A stretch of DNA of 9,168 nt from an uncultured Synergistia bacterium (lineage in GTDB: Bacteria > Eremiobacterota > SpSt-956 > JAKJGF01), in the NCBI GenBank assembly GCA_937888925.1, contig CALARM010000829.1, positions 1 to 9,168 on the forward strand, given 5' to 3'. Positions 6,395 through 9,168 of the stretch are shown here, in pieces; the stretch's first letter is position 1; each line of letters starts with the position of its first letter. The notes beneath the pieces were generated by a model. That model saw nothing but the letters and a program-made list of their open reading frames with translations. It ran no database searches and had not been told where the DNA came from. Both the position numbers and the translations under genes were made by a program.

Positions 6395-7312
6395 ATGGGA
6401 AAAAAATATCTGGAAATTAAAAATGTAACAAAATCCTATTCTACAAAGATTGCAGTAAAGGATGTTTCACTATCTGTTCCCCATAGTTCCATATACGGTC
6501 TGCTCGGCCCCAATGGTGCAGGAAAAACTACGATTATCCGCATGATTACAAGGATTATGTATCCTGATAGAGGAGAAATATTTATAGACGGAGAGTCTCT
6601 TCAGGACAGACACCTGCAATTCATTGGTTATATGCCGGAAGAAAGAGGACTTTACAGAAAAATGAAAATAAGGGAACAGCTTGTTTATCTTCTTATGTTA
6701 AAAGGTTTATCTAAAATTAGAGCCGTAGAAAGTATAGATTTCTGGCTTAAAAAGTTAAATATTTACGAATGGAAAGACAGAACTCTTTCTGAACTTTCAA
6801 AAGGTATGCAACAGAAGATTCAATTTATTTTAACTGTGGCTCACAGGCCGAAACTTCTTATACTGGATGAGCCATTTTCCGGTCTTGACCCTGTAAACAC
6901 ACAGCTTATTAAAGATATAATTTTAGAGCTTAAAGAGGAAGGTACAACGACTATTTTTTCCACTCACAGAATGGAACAGGTTGAAGAAATGTGTGATTAC
7001 ATAGGTCTTATCGACAATTCACAGGTTATCCTGGAAGATGAAATATGGAATGTGAAAAAAAAATATAATAAAAATATTTACAGAATAGAAGCAGAAGGAG
7101 ATCTGGCTTTTGCCAGGGAAATATCCGGCCTGACACTTCTGGAGATGAAAAACAAACATGTAACAGTAAAATTTCATGAGAATTTCACTGCCAGGGATTT
7201 CCTGTCGAAGGCAATAGATAAAGTGGATATTACTAAATTTGAGTTAAAACTACCGGGATTGAATGAAATATTTATAGAACTGGTAGGGGGAAGAGTGAAA
7301 GGTGAAGAGTGA
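6395..7312 (+). CDS. natA: ABC transporter ATPase, NatA/YhaQ type
   Basis: This 305-aa ATPase would energise an ABC-2 exporter on the cytoplasmic face of the membrane, paired with the permease that follows. All ABC motifs are intact: Walker A GPNGAGKTT (38-46), Q-loop region with GYMPEERGLY (78-87), signature LSKGMQQK (134-141), Walker B LLILDEP (154-160), D-loop SGLD (162-165) and switch His191 in STHRMEQ. The MPEERGLY and GMQQK forms and the roughly 90-residue C-terminal domain ending PGLNEIFIELVGG are typical of the NatA/YhaQ group. In Bacillus NatAB exports sodium, but the substrate here cannot be read from sequence. I chose ATG at 6395, where homology starts, with AGGTGA at 6376-6381 (long spacing, 13 nt), over an upstream TTG at 6305. 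The final residues RVKGEE and the TGA stop are encoded by the first units of the heptamer array, so the tail looks repeat-derived. The symbol denotes family, not proven function. Confidence 0.9.
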   Translation: MGKKYLEIKNVTKSYSTKIAVKDVSLSVPHSSIYGLLGPNGAGKTTIIRMITRIMYPDRGEIFIDGESLQDRHLQFIGYMPEERGLYRKMKIREQLVYLLMLKGLSKIRAVESIDFWLKKLNIYEWKDRTLSELSKGMQQKIQFILTVAHRPKLLILDEPFSGLDPVNTQLIKDIILELKEEGTTTIFSTHRMEQVEEMCDYIGLIDNSQVILEDEIWNVKKKYNKNIYRIEAEGDLAFAREISGLTLLEMKNKHVTVKFHENFTARDFLSKAIDKVDITKFELKLPGLNEIFIELVGGRVKGEE

Positions 7313-7357
7313 AAAGTGAAGAGTGAAAAGTGAAAAGTGAAAAGTGAAAAGTGAAAA
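7295..7357 (+). repeat. Tandem array of nine GTGANNN heptamers, plus strand
   Basis: Nine uninterrupted 7-bp units begin at 7295, 7302, 7309, 7316, 7323, 7330, 7337, 7344 and 7351. In order they are GTGAAAG, GTGAAGA, GTGAAAA, GTGAAGA and then five GTGAAAA. A degenerate ACGAAGA follows. The array begins inside the ATPase gene and supplies its stop codon: the TGA at 7310-7312 is in unit three. Because 7 is not a multiple of 3, GTGA units place a TGA in each reading frame within three units. Confidence 0.95.
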
Positions 7358-7380
7358 ACGAAGACGATTTAATATAATAT

Positions 7381-7429
7381 ACATCACACATCACGCATCA
7401 CGCATCACTGTTCACTATTCACGACTCAC
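7381..7429 (-). repeat. Tandem array of seven GTGANNN heptamers, minus strand
   Basis: On the plus strand there are seven exact NNNTCAC units starting at 7381, 7388, 7395, 7402, 7409, 7416 and 7423: ACA, ACA, GCA, GCA, TGT, TAT and GAC, each followed by TCAC. On the minus strand they read GTGAGTC, GTGAATA, GTGAACA, GTGATGC twice and GTGATGT twice. The array faces the plus-strand one across a 23-bp spacer (7358-7380) and ends 9 bp before the permease ATG. Confidence 0.95.
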
Positions 7430-7438
7430 GAGAAAATT

Positions 7439-8701
7439 ATGAACAAAATCTGGCTTATAATAAAAAGAGAATACATTACAAGGGTAAAGACGAAAACTTT
7501 TTTACTGTCAACCCTTCTGGTGCCGCTTGGATTTGCTCTTATAATAGCTCTTCCCATTCTGGTAGGACAGATTTCGGAACGAGAGTATTTAAAGATTTAT
7601 GTTATAGATAATTCCAATATAGTTTTAGATAAACTTGCGAGCGGCGAAAATTTCACGTTTATCCCTGCAACCGACGATTATGAAGTTCTAAGAAAAACAC
7701 TGATTAATAAACATCGCCAGGGCATCTTAATAATACCGGAAAAACTGGACAGCGGAGACATTAAAATACTTTATTATTCGTCTGATCCTCTCAGCCTGGG
7801 ACAGGAACTTCAGCTCAGGGTTAAATTAAAAGAAATAGTGAAAGAAATCAGGATAGAAAACACCGGAATATCAAGGGAAATACTGGATAAATTAAATGTC
7901 CGTCTCTCTTTATCTACAGGTAAACTCACAAATCATGGAGAAGAGAAGAAAACCAGCACCATTATTTCTGCAGCACTGGGCTATATTATGGCCTTTTTAA
8001 TCTATATGACCATGTTTATTTACGGTTCTTTTGTCATGAGAGGCGTAATGGAAGAGAAAACCAATCGTATAGTAGAATTAATCGTTTCTTCCGTAAAACC
8101 TTTTGAATTGATGATAGGTAAAATCATAGGCATAGGAGCCATGGGACTTACACAGCTTGCCATATGGTTCATATTAAAATGTCTTATACTTTTTATCAGT
8201 CTGTCTATCTTCGCACATAATCCATCCCTGTCAACTTCGGATCAGTTGCAGATTAAAGAGTTACTGTCAGACACGCAGAGCTTTGACTTTAAACTCCTCT
8301 TCTTCTTTTTCTTTTATTTTCTCGGAGGTTATTTATTATATGGTTCCCTTTTTGCTGCCATAGGCTCTGCAGTGGATCAGGAAAGTGATGCGCAGCAGCT
8401 TGTATTTCCCGTCACAATTCCACTGATTATACCCATGCTGATTATAACAAGAATACTTCAGAATCCCGGCGGTGCTACTGCCAGATTTTTTTCCATATTT
8501 CCCTTCTTTTCTTCTATGACCATGCTTGTAAGGCTGGCAAGTGTGGAAGTTCCATGGTATGAGCTGGCATTGTCAATGACATTACTCGTATTAACCTTCA
8601 TAGTAAGTGTATGGATAAGCGCAAAGATTTACAGAACAGGTATATTGATGTACGGGAAAAAAATTACATTGAGGGAAATGGTAAAGTGGATTTTTATATA
8701 A
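7439..8701 (+). CDS. natB: ABC-2 exporter permease, NatB/YhaP type
   Basis: This 420-aa membrane subunit partners with the ATPase just upstream. The N-terminal WLIIKREYITRVKTKTFL is the usual cytoplasmic entry, followed by helix 1 (about 20-44). A large extracytoplasmic domain (about 45-173) leads to a C-terminal helix bundle at roughly 174-198, 226-255, 285-311, 318-340 and 377-397. Family signatures are EEKTNRIVELIVSSVKPFEL (205-224), AVDQESDAQQLVFPV (311-325) and the end RTGILMYGKKITL (399-411). The length is normal for the family and I see no damage. Function is export; sodium is the substrate of the characterised NatAB, but drugs or peptides are possible. The 126-bp gap from the ATPase gene is filled with heptamer repeats. 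Only GAGAAAATT separates the last repeat from the ATG, so no real Shine-Dalgarno is visible. No in-frame ATG or GTG lies just upstream. The stop is 14 bp from the convergent NADAR gene stop. Confidence 0.9.
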   Translation: MNKIWLIIKREYITRVKTKTFLLSTLLVPLGFALIIALPILVGQISEREYLKIYVIDNSNIVLDKLASGENFTFIPATDDYEVLRKTLINKHRQGILIIPEKLDSGDIKILYYSSDPLSLGQELQLRVKLKEIVKEIRIENTGISREILDKLNVRLSLSTGKLTNHGEEKKTSTIISAALGYIMAFLIYMTMFIYGSFVMRGVMEEKTNRIVELIVSSVKPFELMIGKIIGIGAMGLTQLAIWFILKCLILFISLSIFAHNPSLSTSDQLQIKELLSDTQSFDFKLLFFFFFYFLGGYLLYGSLFAAIGSAVDQESDAQQLVFPVTIPLIIPMLIITRILQNPGGATARFFSIFPFFSSMTMLVRLASVEVPWYELALSMTLLVLTFIVSVWISAKIYRTGILMYGKKITLREMVKWIFI

Positions 8702-8715
8702 ACAATATTTTTTAC

Positions 8716-9153
8716 TTATCTGACTGACTGAAATTCTTTTCTTACCTGCATAAGAATCTGTCCGAGCATGTTTTTACCATGACCTTCTGTACCACATCCC
8801 CAGTAATAATCATATGTCGTATTTTCAATCAGTTCTTCTTCCCCGGTGGCAAGTAAAACATCTCTTATATCTTTATGGGTTTCAAATTTTTTCCTGACTG
8901 CACAGACCATAATTTCATCTTTTACCTGTTCCCAGTCTTTTCTGAGAGGTCTTTTTCTGTCTCTGCCCATCTCTGCTGCTTCCCGCGGGGTGGGAGCTTT
9001 TCTTATAGCTTCTTCATGAGGAGTGCCTGCGAACTTCTGGGCCTGAAAATAATGTTCACTCGTAGGCCAGTATTGGCCGTTCAATTCAAATCCATGACGG
9101 GAAAAATTTGAGAAACATCCGTATTCATCTGTAATATTATAAAAATAAATTAT
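8716..9153 (-). CDS. NADAR (YbiA-like) N-glycosidase, non-canonical start codon
   Basis: NADAR proteins cleave N-glycosidic bonds. E. coli YbiA acts on early riboflavin-pathway intermediates, and other members remove ADP-ribose from guanine as partners of DarT-type toxins. Key family segments are present: DEYGCFSNFS, WPTSEHYFQAQKF, MGRDRKRPLRKDWE, and WGCGTEGHGKNMLG near the end. The open frame continues upstream of the TTG at 9084 through the conserved DEYGCFSNFS region to a TAA at 9154-9156, with no ATG, GTG or TTG before that region. Homologs begin near (M)IYFY. Here the equivalent codons are ATA (9151-9153) and ATT (9148-9150), and AGGGAG at 9163-9168 lies about 9 nt before the ATA. The full length would be 145 aa, close to YbiA (160). 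Starting at the TTG would remove the first 23 residues of the fold. It is convergent with the permease gene. The family call is firm; the precise role (metabolic or anti-toxin) is open. Confidence 0.85.
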   Translation of the reverse strand: MIYFYNITDEYGCFSNFSRHGFELNGQYWPTSEHYFQAQKFAGTPHEEAIRKAPTPREAAEMGRDRKRPLRKDWEQVKDEIMVCAVRKKFETHKDIRDVLLATGEEELIENTTYDYYWGCGTEGHGKNMLGQILMQVRKEFQSVR

Positions 9154-9162
9154 TTAGATTAA

Positions 9163-9168
9163 CTCCCT
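9163..9168 (-). promoter_or_regulatory. Shine-Dalgarno AGGGAG deciding the NADAR start
   Basis: The last six bases of the window read AGGGAG on the minus strand. They lie 9 nt before an ATA codon and 12 nt before an ATT codon, and both precede the conserved NADAR N-terminus. This placement supports initiation at one of them over the TTG at 9084, which is about 78 nt further downstream and has no comparable site. Confidence 0.45.

Noticed and set aside
7295..7429. CRISPR array
   Set aside because: The period is only 7 bp, with no spacers or cas genes. It is a short tandem repeat.
8702..8715. Bidirectional terminator between the convergent permease and NADAR genes
   Set aside because: The 14-bp gap has a short T run but no stem-loop that I can find.
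8875..9111. Plus-strand 78-aa open frame opposite the NADAR gene
   Set aside because: It overlaps a firmly recognised family gene on the other strand.

Overview
This is a 9.2 kb AT-rich bacterial fragment, very probably one end of a draft or metagenomic contig. Its first 46 bases are not biological. They match the TruSeq P7/index/read-2 adapter, and the adapter cuts off the first gene. Close-packed genes, good Shine-Dalgarno sequences and two lipoproteins with a Cys-Gly-Gly-Gly start suggest an uncultured bacterium with a surface-lipoprotein pathway. I cannot name the phylum from sequence alone.

Left block, 48-5960, minus strand. Reading in the direction of transcription there are four genes. 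The first is a 793-aa lipoprotein ending in a caspase/gingipain-like (clan CD) cysteine peptidase domain. The second is a 250-aa four-helix membrane protein with one near-canonical EF-hand loop on its predicted outer side. The third is a 652-aa lipoprotein with two bacterial Ig (Big_1-like) domains and a concanavalin/LamG-like C-terminal domain. The fourth is an adapter-truncated GT-C fold glycosyltransferase. Genes 1 and 2 overlap by 14 nt and genes 2 and 3 by 1 nt (TAATG), so the first three look translationally coupled. A 15-bp perfect hairpin separates the third from the glycosyltransferase. I do not recognise this gene set as a named system. It is the best candidate here for something undescribed, possibly a calcium-linked surface processing or adhesion module.

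Middle, 5961-6394. A 434-bp divergent intergenic region holds a perfect minus-strand -10 box, an A12 tract and a short run of degenerate 7-bp repeats.

Right block. Plus-strand genes at 6395-7312 and 7439-8701 encode the ATPase and permease of a NatA/NatB (YhaQ/YhaP)-type ABC-2 exporter. Between them lie two facing arrays of a strict GTGANNN heptamer: nine units on the plus strand and seven on the minus strand. They encode the last residues of the ATPase and replace the usual ribosome-binding region of the permease. A convergent NADAR (YbiA-like) N-glycosidase gene closes the window. Its conserved N-terminus is present, but ATA or ATT stands where the start codon should be.
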